64,000 nucleotides of DNA from contig NZ_QEOO01000049.1 in NCBI RefSeq assembly GCF_003121585.1, positions 86,203 through 150,202 on the forward strand, given 5' to 3'. Below, one piece after another: positions 29,098 through 37,123 of the stretch (positions are counted from its first letter, which is position 1; every line of letters begins with the position of its first letter). The notes under the pieces were generated by a model. That model was given only the letters and a program-made list of their open reading frames with translations. It was not told the DNA's origin and did not search any database. The position numbers and the translations under genes were made by a program. This stretch comes from Nocardioides speluncae. GTDB taxonomy: Bacteria > Actinomycetota > Actinomycetes > Propionibacteriales > Nocardioidaceae.

Positions 29098-29667
29098 ATG
29101 ACTCGCATCGTCCTCCCGACCAGCCTGACCCGGGCGCTCCTCGTGGGCGCCGGCGCCGGCGTGATCGCCTCCCTGGTGATGGCGATGTACGCGATGATCG
29201 CCGCCTGGGAGAAGGGCACCGGGTTCTTCACCCCGCTCTACCACATCGCCTCGCTCTGGGCGTCCGGCGACTCGATGATGGCCTCGATGGAGGACGCGGC
29301 GGCCGGCACCGACTTCCACTTCGTCCTCGGCACCGCGATCCTGGGAGCGCTGATCCACATCACGACCGGCGCCGGGTACGGCGCGGTCTTCGGTTTGATC
29401 GCCTCCCGGCTGCCCTTCGGGCTTGCCGTACTCGCCGTAGTCGGCCTGGTCTATGGCTTCATCGTCTTCGCGGTGAGCGCGTACGCCGGCCTCCCGCTGG
29501 CCGCCGCGGTCTTCGACAGCGGCGACCCGATCAAGAATATGGCCGAGATGGCCGGTTGGGGCACATTCATCATCGAGCACCTTCTCTTCGGGCTCGTCCT
29601 CGGCGTCCTCGTAGCTCTCGGAAACAGGAAGACTGCGGCTGCCTCCACCGAGCCGATCGCTCACTGA
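29098..29667 (+). CDS. Membrane protein with four predicted helices, unknown function
   Basis: 189 aa with four hydrophobic segments (around residues 10-35, 75-95, 100-125 and 155-180) and a polar loop containing ASGDSMMASMEDAAAG. GAAGGAG lies 8 nt before the ATG at 29098. It precedes a Crp/Fnr regulator in the same orientation. I do not recognise the family. Confidence 0.78.
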   Translation: MTRIVLPTSLTRALLVGAGAGVIASLVMAMYAMIAAWEKGTGFFTPLYHIASLWASGDSMMASMEDAAAGTDFHFVLGTAILGALIHITTGAGYGAVFGLIASRLPFGLAVLAVVGLVYGFIVFAVSAYAGLPLAAAVFDSGDPIKNMAEMAGWGTFIIEHLLFGLVLGVLVALGNRKTAAASTEPIAH

Positions 29668-29748
29668 CCCATACCCGGCCGAGCTGGGAGGCGCTGCACC
29701 GCCACCCGGCTCCTCACCTATGTCCAACTTCCCCAGGAGGCTGACACG

Positions 29749-30549
29749 ATGGGAACCGAACCACCCCACTGCGTACACATCACCAACCCCGAGGACCTGG
29801 CTGGGGGCGCACACCCCTGGTCGCCGGGTCGCCGAGAGGAAGACGTGGACATCGAGCGCGCTGCCGCGGGCCCCGACAAGGTCTGGTGCATGGCCGAGGT
29901 CGACATCTTCTGCGACCTCGACAACGCCGAGATGGACGCGCTCGCCCAGGCGGCACCGATGAAGACCTACGCCGCCGGCGAGCTCGTCTACACCCCTCAC
30001 CAGCCGCTCGAGACCCTGTTCATCCTCAAGAAGGGCCGCATCCGCATCTTCCGCGTCTCCCCAGACGGCCGCGCCCTGACCACGGCGATCATCGAGCCGG
30101 GCACGATCTTCGGCGAGATGGTCATCGTCGGACAGCAGATGTACGACAGCTTCGCCGAGGCCCTCGACGATGTCGTCGTCTGCGTCATGACCAAGGCCGA
30201 CGTACGACGCCTGCTGCTTGCCGATCCGCGCATCGCAGGCCGGATCTCCGAAACCCTCGGCCGGCGACTGGGCGAACTCGAGAAACGACTCGCCGACGCC
30301 GTCTTCAAGTCTGTCCCCGAACGCATCGCCGGAGCCCTGGTCACCCTCGCCGCAGCCCAGTCGGGACCCCTCAGCCGCGGCGTCCAGGTCAAGCTCACAC
30401 ATGAGCAGCTGGCCGCGCTGGCCGCCACCTCCCGGGAGACCACCACGAAGATCCTCGGTGAGTTCGCCGACGAGGGACTCATCGCGCTGGGGCGCGGCCG
30501 GATCACCATCATCAGCCGAGAGCGCCTCCAAGCGCACAGCGGTCGCTAG
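29749..30549 (+). CDS. Crp/Fnr-family transcriptional regulator
   Basis: 266 aa. A cyclic-nucleotide-binding-like beta-barrel (EMDALAQAAPMKTYAAGELVYTPHQPLETLFILKKGRIRIF, then PGTIFGEMVIVG) is followed by a dimerisation helix and a C-terminal HTH (LTHEQLAALAATSRETTTKILGEFADEGLI). The effector loop has FGEMVIVGQQMYDS rather than the cAMP-binding FGELAL..R..S, so cAMP binding is doubtful. The unusual N-terminal extension contains Cys and His residues (PHCVHITN, KVWCMAEVDIFC), which could hold a metal or an Fe-S cluster, but the spacing is not that of FNR. AGGAGG lies upstream. Confidence 0.88.
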   Translation: MGTEPPHCVHITNPEDLAGGAHPWSPGRREEDVDIERAAAGPDKVWCMAEVDIFCDLDNAEMDALAQAAPMKTYAAGELVYTPHQPLETLFILKKGRIRIFRVSPDGRALTTAIIEPGTIFGEMVIVGQQMYDSFAEALDDVVVCVMTKADVRRLLLADPRIAGRISETLGRRLGELEKRLADAVFKSVPERIAGALVTLAAAQSGPLSRGVQVKLTHEQLAALAATSRETTTKILGEFADEGLIALGRGRITIISRERLQAHSGR

Positions 30550-30634
30550 CGACCAGGGACGCCACCCCTCCTTGGACATCAGGCCCCGGCGATCGCCTGG
30601 CCTGCTGTCCGGAACCTGCCAATCGGATTCCTGG

Positions 30635-30800
30635 AACTTAGCGCTACCTAACAGCAGCGCTTATAAGTTAAGGATCCAGTTCGGACAAATCGTTTACTGC
30701 CTGGTGGGTTTCCGTACTCCCGCCTGGGGAAGCATGCCGTCCAACGGGGAGTGAGCATGGGGTCCGTCAGGACCAGAGGGCAGGTAGTCCCCGGACTACC
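30635..30800 (+). promoter_or_regulatory. Structured leader upstream of the Tad pilus locus
   Basis: The gap 30550-30826 is the longest gene-free stretch in the window. It holds an AT-rich imperfect hairpin (30635-30645 with 30655-30668, AACTTA-GCGCT against AGCGCTTATAAGTT), then smaller dyads GGTCC/GGACC (30761-30774) and GGTAGTCC/GGACTACC (30783-30800). TATAAG inside the first dyad could be a -10 box. It looks like a promoter plus a folded 5' leader. I could not match it to a known riboswitch consensus. Confidence 0.4.
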
Positions 30801-30826
30801 AGGGAGCAAGGGATCGAGGTTCCTCG

Positions 30827-31630
30827 GTGGCGACTTTCTCGGTGGTGTCGTGTGGCTTCGCGCCGGCCCGGTTAGCAGCACATCCTGCCCATCAGCAGGT
30901 CCGTGAGCTCCCGGACCCGACCGCACCCGACTTCCTCCAGCTCGGCCGCGCCCTGGTCGAGCAACTGCCCAAGGACCAGCCGATCCTGCTCGTGCATGGC
31001 GGCCGCCGCGAGCAGAACCGCAAGGTCGGCGTACTCCGTGCCCTCTCCCGCGGCCGCTCCGTGGTCGGCGTCTCCCAGCGCGTGCCACCCACCGGCCTCG
31101 CCGCGCGCGCGACCTGGCTGTCCACCCTCGCCGACCGCCGGGTCCCTGCCTCGCTGGCCATCGGCCACCTGGAGCGGCACGGCTCGGTGCTGCCGACCGT
31201 GGCGGCGATCTCGTCTGCCGCCGGTCTCGACGTACCCGGCGTCAAGCTGCGCCACCACGCGATGTCGTGGATCCCGACGGTCTGCTTCGGGGTGGCGATC
31301 GCCGGCGAGGTGAAGATCGGCAACGGCAACCCGGGCGTCACGTTCCCGGACGAGCCGGCCGACCGGGTCGTGGACGGTACGCCGTCGTTCGAGAACAAGG
31401 TCAACTTCCACTCGCCCCAGCCCGGCGAGACCGTCGAGCTCCCCAACGTGGCCCAGGGCGCGAAGTGGTGGGGCCGGGCCCGCTACTACGAGCAGACATT
31501 CGTCCCCCGCGACATCCTCAACACGCTTCGACTGATCTCTCAGGAGCGCTTCGGCCGCTGCCCTCAGTGCGGCGGCGTCGCTTCTGGTTCCTGCCCGTTC
31601 TGTTCCGCACGAGAGGAAGTAGCAGTATGA
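30827..31630 (+). CDS. Unrecognised protein with C-terminal zinc ribbon, first gene of the pilus locus
   Basis: 267 aa with a GTG start; GAGG lies 7 nt upstream. The first 210 residues match no family I know (ILLVHGGRREQNRKVGVLRALSRGR and IAGEVKIGNGNPGVTF are distinctive). The C-terminus has two CPxC knuckles, CPQC and CPFC, separated by 8 residues, which form a rubredoxin-like zinc ribbon. The stop overlaps the cpaB start by 4 bp, so it is co-translated with the pilus genes and likely to be part of that system. Confidence 0.7.
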   Translation: MATFSVVSCGFAPARLAAHPAHQQVRELPDPTAPDFLQLGRALVEQLPKDQPILLVHGGRREQNRKVGVLRALSRGRSVVGVSQRVPPTGLAARATWLSTLADRRVPASLAIGHLERHGSVLPTVAAISSAAGLDVPGVKLRHHAMSWIPTVCFGVAIAGEVKIGNGNPGVTFPDEPADRVVDGTPSFENKVNFHSPQPGETVELPNVAQGAKWWGRARYYEQTFVPRDILNTLRLISQERFGRCPQCGGVASGSCPFCSAREEVAV

Positions 31631-32343
31631 ACCCCCGTCAGCGAAGGGGCGTCCTGTTCCTGGCGTTCGCCATTGTCGGCGCCATCGCGGTGTTCTTCGC
31701 GATCCTCAGCTATGTCAACGACGTCGAGAGCCAGGTCGGCAACCGGGTTCCCGGGTACGTCGTCAGCTCCGACGTCGAGGCCTACCAGGAGCTGACGGCG
31801 GCCAACTTCGAGAAGGTCGACATCCCGCAGCGCTGGCTGCCCGACGGCGCGGTCACCGACCTGACCGACCTGGTCGGCCGGGTCTCGGCGGCGCCGCTCA
31901 GCAAGGGCACCCTGCTCCAGTCGAGCAACCTGATTCCCAAGCCCAGCCTGGAGGCCGGGCAGCGCGAGATCGCGATCCTGATCGACGCCGAGACCGGCGT
32001 CGCCGGCAAGGTCCGCCCGGGCGACCACGTCGACGTGTGGGCGACCTTCGACGAGGACGTCACCACGGTCGGCCCGCGGACCAAGGTGATCGCCCAGAAC
32101 CTGCTGGTGATCGATGTCGGTCTGCAGGTGCAGCGCGAGAAGGAGAACTCGGCCGGCGGCGTCAGCCAGCAGGACGCCGTACCGATCACGTTCGCGACCG
32201 AGGAAGGGCAGGTCAAGGCACTGACGTACGCCGAGACCTTCGCCTCCCAGACCCGTCTGGTGCTGCGGCCGCCGGGTGATGGCTCGCTGGTCGAGCCCGA
32301 GGACAAGACCTACGTGGAGACATTCCAGAAGGAGACCTCGTAA
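31627..32343 (+). CDS. cpaB: Flp pilus assembly protein CpaB (SAF domain)
   Basis: 238 aa. An N-terminal membrane anchor (GVLFLAFAIVGAIAVFFAIL) is followed by a SAF domain (VPGYVVSSDVEAYQELTAANFEKVDIPQRWLPDGAV) and an RcpC/CpaB core with GQREIAILIDAETGVAGKVRPGDHVDVWATFD. The protein acts in the envelope part of Tad pili; in diderms CpaB contacts the secretin, whereas here it must work in a monoderm wall. Overlaps at both ends couple it to the zinc-ribbon gene and to the CpaE-TadE gene. Confidence 0.88.
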   Translation: MNPRQRRGVLFLAFAIVGAIAVFFAILSYVNDVESQVGNRVPGYVVSSDVEAYQELTAANFEKVDIPQRWLPDGAVTDLTDLVGRVSAAPLSKGTLLQSSNLIPKPSLEAGQREIAILIDAETGVAGKVRPGDHVDVWATFDEDVTTVGPRTKVIAQNLLVIDVGLQVQREKENSAGGVSQQDAVPITFATEEGQVKALTYAETFASQTRLVLRPPGDGSLVEPEDKTYVETFQKETS

Positions 32344-33938
32344 TGACCTCACGCGTGCTGCTGGGTATCGGTCAGGAGGAGCTCCGCACCCAGACGATGG
32401 CGACGTTCGCCGAGCTCGGCGATGACGTGGACATGCTCGGCGTCGCCGAGAACTCGTCCGATCTGCTGATGGCGGTCGAAGCGACCGAGGACCTCGACAT
32501 CGTCGTGGTCGACGATCAGATCGGCAGCCTGCCCTACCTCAGCGTGATCCGGGACATCGTGTCCCGCGCACCCGACGTCGCCGTACTGGTGATGACCTCC
32601 GAGCCCTCGGTGTCGATGTTCCAGTCGGTGATGGACGCCGGCGCCCGGGCCGTGATCGACGCGCCGCCCGCGCTCGACGAGCTGCAGGCCCGGCTGCCCG
32701 GGATCGTGGACTGGCAGCGCAAGCTGCGCTCGCAGATGGGCGGCGGCCTGGCGCTCGGCAGCGAGCACTCCGGCCGGCTGATCGTGTTCACCGGTGCCAA
32801 GGGCGGCGTCGGCACCAGCACCGTCGCGCTGCACACCGCGCTGCTGGCCGCTGTCAGCAACCCGGAGCGTCGGATCTGCCTGGTCGACCTGGACCTGCAG
32901 CAGCGCGGCATCCGGCAGCTGTTCGACCTCACCGCCCGCCGTACCATCGCCGACCTGGTGACGATCTCCGACGCGCTCACCGGCCGCAACCTGGACGAGG
33001 CCGTGATCGTGCACCGCAGCGGGCTGCGGGTGCTGATGGCGCCCAAGGACGGCGAGCAGTCCGACGACATCAGCGGTCCGGTCGCCCGCCAGATCATCGG
33101 CGCCGCGAAGGGCCACTACGACCTGATCATCGCCGACGCCGGCTCGGTGGTCACCGAGGCCAGCGCGGTCGCGATGGAGTTCGCCGACAACCTGATCATG
33201 GTCGCCACGCCCGACGTGAGCTGCATCCGCGCGGCCCAGGACAAGGTCGACATGCTCGACCGGCTCCAGGTCGCCAAGCCCGGCGACGTACACCTGCTCT
33301 TCAACAAGGTCAGCCCGCGCAACGAGGTGCAGCCGGAGTTCGGCGCCCGGATGACCAGCGCCGAGCCGACCGCCACCAACTTCCCCGACGACTGGCGCCG
33401 GCTCGAGGCCGCGTCCAACGCGATGTCCCCGCTGGAGCTGGAGGACGGCCCGTTCCGGCGGGCCGTGGTCGCGCTCGGCCGCGAGCTGCGGCTGGCCCTC
33501 GGCGCGGTCCAGGCGCCGGATGCGCCGATCGGGGTGTCGGCGCCCGACCTGACCAAGAAGGCCGCCCCCGAGAAGAAGAAGCGCGGCCGCTCGCGCAAGC
33601 GCAAGGGCGGCGACGACCGCGGCCAGGTCACCATCGAGGCGCTGATGGGGATCGTGGTCGCGATGCTGATCGCGGTCTTCCTGATCCAGACCGCCCTGCT
33701 CGCGATCGCCACCGTCTCCAGCCGGCGCGCGGCCGACGAGGCGGCCCGGATCGGGACTCGTGGCGGCACCCTCAGCGAGGCCCAGCAGGCGGCCAAGGAC
33801 GCCACCCCGTTCTTCTACGACGTCGACGTCAGCCAGGTCGATGACGACACCTACCAAGCTCGGCTCACCGCACCCGTCATCGTGCCGTGGGTCGACCACG
33901 AGGTCACCGCTCAAGGCTCCGCATCCGACGAGGAGTAG
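32343..33938 (+). CDS. Fusion of CpaE/TadZ-like ATPase with a TadE-like pseudopilin
   Basis: 531 aa. Residues 1-130 form a receiver-like domain (DIVVVDDQIGSLPYLSVIRDI), and residues 140-400 a MinD/ParA-type ATPase with deviant Walker A GAKGGVGTST and later LVDLDLQQRGIRQLF. That is CpaE/TadZ, which localises pilus assembly in the cytoplasm. A Lys/Arg-rich linker (EKKKRGRSRKRKG) then leads to GQVTIEALMGIVVAMLIAVFL, a TadE-like N-terminal helix with a Gly-Gln-x-x-x-Glu prepilin-type site, and a short beta-rich C-terminus. The two parts are normally separate proteins. Translation is continuous with no sign of a frameshift. The next gene is another TadE. Confidence 0.88.
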   Translation: MTSRVLLGIGQEELRTQTMATFAELGDDVDMLGVAENSSDLLMAVEATEDLDIVVVDDQIGSLPYLSVIRDIVSRAPDVAVLVMTSEPSVSMFQSVMDAGARAVIDAPPALDELQARLPGIVDWQRKLRSQMGGGLALGSEHSGRLIVFTGAKGGVGTSTVALHTALLAAVSNPERRICLVDLDLQQRGIRQLFDLTARRTIADLVTISDALTGRNLDEAVIVHRSGLRVLMAPKDGEQSDDISGPVARQIIGAAKGHYDLIIADAGSVVTEASAVAMEFADNLIMVATPDVSCIRAAQDKVDMLDRLQVAKPGDVHLLFNKVSPRNEVQPEFGARMTSAEPTATNFPDDWRRLEAASNAMSPLELEDGPFRRAVVALGRELRLALGAVQAPDAPIGVSAPDLTKKAAPEKKKRGRSRKRKGGDDRGQVTIEALMGIVVAMLIAVFLIQTALLAIATVSSRRAADEAARIGTRGGTLSEAQQAAKDATPFFYDVDVSQVDDDTYQARLTAPVIVPWVDHEVTAQGSASDEE

Positions 33939-33943
33939 GGATC

Positions 33944-34387
33944 ATGCGACGAACCCGGAACGAGAAGGGCCAGGGCACCATCGAGATCCTGGCGACGATC
34001 CCGTTCGCGCTGCTGATCACCGGCGCGATCATCCAGCTGTTCTTCATCGGGTACGCCGCGGTCTCGGCCGAGGGCACCGCCCGGCAGGCCGCCCGCGACG
34101 CCAGCAAGGGCGTCGACCACTCGTCTGCCGAGAGCAACGCCGAGCGGGACATCCCCGGCTTCTTCAAGGACGGCAGCTCGGTCTCGGTGTCGAGCGGCGA
34201 CATCTCCAGCAGCGGCGACGAGCCGTCGGTGACCGGCACCGGTGGCGGCGACGTGGTCTCGGCCAAGTCGCAGATCCGAGTGCCCGTCTTCGGCATGGGC
34301 TTCGGCATCGACGACCTCGACATCACGGTGACCCGGTACGCGGTCATGCCCGTGACCGAGGAGAACGGCTTCGGAGGCGGCTTTTAG
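33944..34387 (+). CDS. TadE-family pseudopilin
   Basis: 147 aa. The short basic leader MRRTRNEKG is followed by QGTIEILATIPFALLITGAIIQLFFIGYAAVSAEGTARQAARDAS, the class III prepilin-like helix of TadE/TadF minor pilins. The remainder is Ser/Gly-rich and predicted to be extracytoplasmic. The ATG at 33944 follows the fusion gene by 5 nt. GGAGG at 34373-34377, near its 3' end, was probably once the ribosome site of tadA; a hairpin element now separates the two genes. Confidence 0.85.
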   Translation: MRRTRNEKGQGTIEILATIPFALLITGAIIQLFFIGYAAVSAEGTARQAARDASKGVDHSSAESNAERDIPGFFKDGSSVSVSSGDISSSGDEPSVTGTGGGDVVSAKSQIRVPVFGMGFGIDDLDITVTRYAVMPVTEENGFGGGF

Positions 34388-34551
34388 TGGTCACTCCCAG
34401 GAGTTCATCGGCGCCTGAGCGGCCAGGGCACGCACATCGCTGCGTTGTCGTCGGTCGACGGGCCGCCGGCCCGCCTCCCTCCGACGCCTTGCGCTGCACG
34501 CACCCTGACCACTCAGACCCTCGAAGAACTCCTGGGAGTGACCACTAGTGG
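34385..34551 (+). repeat. Hairpin element copy 1 (between tadE and tadA)
   Basis: The outer arms 34385-34406 and 34526-34547 are perfect 22-bp inverted repeats. The core includes GGGCCGCCGGCCC and the conserved CGCCTTGCGCTGCACGC. A 6-bp direct repeat TAGTGG flanks it (34385-34390 and 34546-34551). The left copy contains the tadE stop and the right copy the tadA GTG start, so the element split a TAGTG stop/start overlap. The right arm carries GGGAGTGA, which now serves as the tadA ribosome site and is paired with the left arm. Confidence 0.85.
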
Positions 34552-35864
34552 CCCTACGCGACCGCAAGCACGACGGCACGATCGACTCGGTCGTCAACGA
34601 CAACGGCGTCTCCTACCTCAAAGGCCTGCTGCTGGAGGAGGTCGACCTCAACGAGCTGTCGGCGCTCTCCGAGGAGCAGCGCCGGGCCCGCCTGGAGCGG
34701 GTGGTCGGCACCCTGCTCACCCGCGAGGGCCCGCTGCTCACCAACCGCGAGCGCAACCTGCTGGTACGCCGCGTGGTCGACGAGGCGCTCGGTCTCGGCG
34801 TACTCGAGCCGCTGCTGCGCGACGAGACCATCACCGAGATCATGGTCAACGGCCACGAGGACATCTACGTCGAGCGGGCCGGCCACATCCAGCGACTGCC
34901 GCTGAAGTTCTCGTCGGTGGAGCAGGTCTACCAGGCCATCGACCGGATCGTCGCCGGCGTCAACCGCCGCGTCGACGAGTCCAGCCCGATGGTCGACGCC
35001 CGCCTGATGGGCGGTGAGCGAGTCAACGTGATCGTGCCGCCGCTGGCCGTCGACGGGCCGACGATCACGATCCGGCGGTTCCCGCGGCCGTACTCGATCT
35101 CGCGTCTGATCGAGCTGGGCGCGCTCGACGACTCGATGGCCGGGCTGCTCGACGCCATGGTGAAGGCCGAGCTCAACATCGTGGTCTCGGGTGGTACCGG
35201 CTCCGGCAAGACCACAATGCTCAACGCGCTGTCGTCGTTCATCCCGGCGCAGGAGCGGATCATCACCATCGAGGACGCCGCCGAGCTCGCGCTGCAGCAG
35301 AACCACGTGATCCGGCTGGAGAGCCGGCCGCCGAACGTGGAGGGCAAGGGCGAGATCACCATCCGCGACCTGGTCCGCAACTCGCTGCGTATGCGGCCCG
35401 ACCGGATCATCGTCGGTGAGACCCGTGGCGGCGAGGCGCTGGACATGCTGCAGGCGATGAACACCGGCCACGAGGGCTCGCTGGCCACCATCCACGCCAA
35501 CAGCGCCGAGGACGCGCTGCTCCGCTTCGAGACGCTGTGCACGATGGCGGAGCTCCGGCTGCCGGACGAGACGCTGCGCGACCAGATCAACAGCGCCATC
35601 GACTGCGTGGTCCAGCTCAGCAGGCTCCCGGACGGCAGCCGCCGGATCACCGAGATCGTGCTGCTGATCTCCCGGCACCGCGAGCACTACAAGATGCACC
35701 CGGTCTTCCAGTACCGCCCGGAGCCGTGGTCCGGTTCGGGCAAGGTGACCGGAACGCTCCACTACTTCAGCATGCCCAAGGTGTACGGCGAGCGGATCCG
35801 GCTCACCGGCCTGCCACTGCCACAGGCGTTCGCCAACGCCAAGCCGCCGCCGATGGACGACTGA
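34548..35864 (+). CDS. tadA: Tad pilus secretion ATPase TadA/CpaF
   Basis: 438 aa hexameric type II/IV secretion ATPase that powers Flp pilus assembly. Visible motifs: the N-terminal domain with LLRDETITEIMVNGHEDIYVERAG, Walker A GGTGSGKTT, the Asp box ITIEDAAELALQ, Walker B region MRPDRIIVGETRGGEAL, and the His box TGHEGSLATIHANSAEDAL. The GTG at 34548 immediately follows the right arm of hairpin element copy 1, whose GGGAG supplies the Shine-Dalgarno sequence. The neighbours tadB and tadC complete the inner-membrane motor. Confidence 0.94.
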   Translation: MALRDRKHDGTIDSVVNDNGVSYLKGLLLEEVDLNELSALSEEQRRARLERVVGTLLTREGPLLTNRERNLLVRRVVDEALGLGVLEPLLRDETITEIMVNGHEDIYVERAGHIQRLPLKFSSVEQVYQAIDRIVAGVNRRVDESSPMVDARLMGGERVNVIVPPLAVDGPTITIRRFPRPYSISRLIELGALDDSMAGLLDAMVKAELNIVVSGGTGSGKTTMLNALSSFIPAQERIITIEDAAELALQQNHVIRLESRPPNVEGKGEITIRDLVRNSLRMRPDRIIVGETRGGEALDMLQAMNTGHEGSLATIHANSAEDALLRFETLCTMAELRLPDETLRDQINSAIDCVVQLSRLPDGSRRITEIVLLISRHREHYKMHPVFQYRPEPWSGSGKVTGTLHYFSMPKVYGERIRLTGLPLPQAFANAKPPPMDD

Positions 35865-35865
35865 A

Positions 35866-36027
35866 GTGGTCACCTCCGTCCGTTCGCCAAGGGTCTCCGC
35901 GGCCATCGCACGCACATCGCGGCGTTGGCGTCGCTCGCCAGACGATCCGGTATGCCTTCACTCCGCCGCCTTGCGCTGTACGCACGCTGACCACGGATAC
36001 CCCCGACCAACGAACGGAGGTGACCAC
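35866..36027 (+). repeat. Hairpin element copy 2 (between tadA and tadB)
   Basis: The left arm 35866-35886 pairs with the right arm 36011-36027 (17 bp, with a 4-nt bulge from a duplicated TCCG on the left). The right arm contains the perfect Shine-Dalgarno GGAGGTGA just before the tadB ATG at 36030. The left arm contains its complement TCACCTCC, which is also the 16S anti-SD sequence. The core matches copies 1 and 3 (ACGCACATCGCGGCGTTGGC and CCGCCGCCTTGCGCTG). No clear target duplication. Confidence 0.85.
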
Positions 36028-36029
36028 CC

Positions 36030-36956
36030 ATGGTCAGCATTCCGATCATCACGATGATCCTGCTGGCGACGCTCACCCTGGTGGTCGTCGGCATCGGGGT
36101 CCTGGTGCAGGAGCAGGACCGGCGCCGTTCGCTCGCGTTCGTGGTCGGCCAGGACCGCAGCTCCAGCTTCAACCGGTTCCGGCGGAACCTGGAGCGCCGG
36201 ATCCTCAGGACCGGCTGGGGCCGCCGGCTGCGTTGGCAGCTCAACAACGCCGACGTGACCTGGCCGATCGCCGACACCGTGATCGGCGCGTTCCTGGTGG
36301 CCTGCGCCGGGGCGTACGCCAGCTACGTGATCGGCGGCCCGGTGCTGACGATCATCGTGATGGCTCTGCTGCTGTGGGGCGCGCGGATGTGGTTCAAGCG
36401 GCGCGAGGAGGCGCGGTTCGCCCGCTTCATCGACCAGTTGCCCGACCTGGCCCGGCTGCTGGCCAACGCCGCGAGCGCCGGCCTGTCGCTGCGAGCCGCG
36501 CTCTCGGTCGCCGCACAGGAGACGATCGAGCCGACCAAGAGCGAGCTCAACCGGGTCAACGAGGAGCTCGCACTCGGCTCGTCTCTGGACGACGCGCTGT
36601 CCCGGATGGGCGACCGGCTGCCGTCGCGGGAGCTCGCCGTACTCGTCAACGTGCTGGTCATCCAGTCCCGCGCCGGCGGCAAGATCGTCACCGCACTGCA
36701 GGGCATCACCGAGGCGCTGGAGATCCGCCGCGACCTACGGCGCGAGGTCGCGACGCTGATCGCGGGCTCGAAGGCCACGGTGGCGGCGGTCTCGCTGCTT
36801 GGCGCCGGCATGGTCTTCCTGGTTCACTCCAGCGTCGAGGGCGGGTTGCGCGCGGTGCTCAGCAACCCGTTCGGGATCGGCATCTTCGTGTTCAGCCTGG
36901 CGCTGTACCTGCTCGGCATCGTCATGGTCCGCCGAGCGATCAAGGTCGAGGTTTAA
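36030..36956 (+). CDS. tadB: Tad pilus inner-membrane platform protein TadB
   Basis: 308 aa, GspF-type (T2SSF) platform protein. N-terminal hydrophobic segments are followed by the conserved cytoplasmic helical domain (RFARFIDQLPDLARLLANAASAGLSLRAALSVAAQETIEPTKSELNRVNEELALGSSLDDAL), then two C-terminal helices. The start is set by the perfect GGAGGTGA 8 nt upstream, which lies in the arm of hairpin element copy 2. Paired with TadC, it would form the platform that TadA drives. Confidence 0.9.
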   Translation: MVSIPIITMILLATLTLVVVGIGVLVQEQDRRRSLAFVVGQDRSSSFNRFRRNLERRILRTGWGRRLRWQLNNADVTWPIADTVIGAFLVACAGAYASYVIGGPVLTIIVMALLLWGARMWFKRREEARFARFIDQLPDLARLLANAASAGLSLRAALSVAAQETIEPTKSELNRVNEELALGSSLDDALSRMGDRLPSRELAVLVNVLVIQSRAGGKIVTALQGITEALEIRRDLRREVATLIAGSKATVAAVSLLGAGMVFLVHSSVEGGLRAVLSNPFGIGIFVFSLALYLLGIVMVRRAIKVEV

Positions 36957-37119
36957 GTGGTCACCTCCATTGGTTCGCCAGGCGTCTTCGAGGCCATCGC
37001 ACGCACATCGCGGCGTTGGCGTCGCTCACCAGACGAGCCGGTATGCCCTCGCTCCGCCGCCTTGCGCTGCACGCACGCTGACCACGAATACACCCGACGA
37101 ACCAACGGAGGTGACCACT
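36956..37119 (+). repeat. Hairpin element copy 3 (between tadB and tadC)
   Basis: Arms 36956-36977 and 37098-37119 pair over 22 positions with one mismatch. GGAGGTGA in the right arm is the ribosome site for tadC (ATG 37124), and TCACCTCC in the left arm complements it. The core is close to copy 2 (CATCGCACGCACATCGCGGC and CCGCCGCCTTGCGCTGCACG). No target duplication is evident. Confidence 0.85.
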
Positions 37120-37123
37120 AGCC

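Noticed and set aside
28006..30579. 857-aa minus-strand frame spanning seven plus-strand genes
   Set aside because: It is low-complexity and covers well-supported SRPBCC, membrane and Crp/Fnr genes.
30600..30826. Cyclic di-GMP or cyclic di-AMP riboswitch upstream of the Tad locus
   Set aside because: Hairpins are present but I could not find the conserved GEMM or ydaO core sequences, so I list it only as a structured leader.
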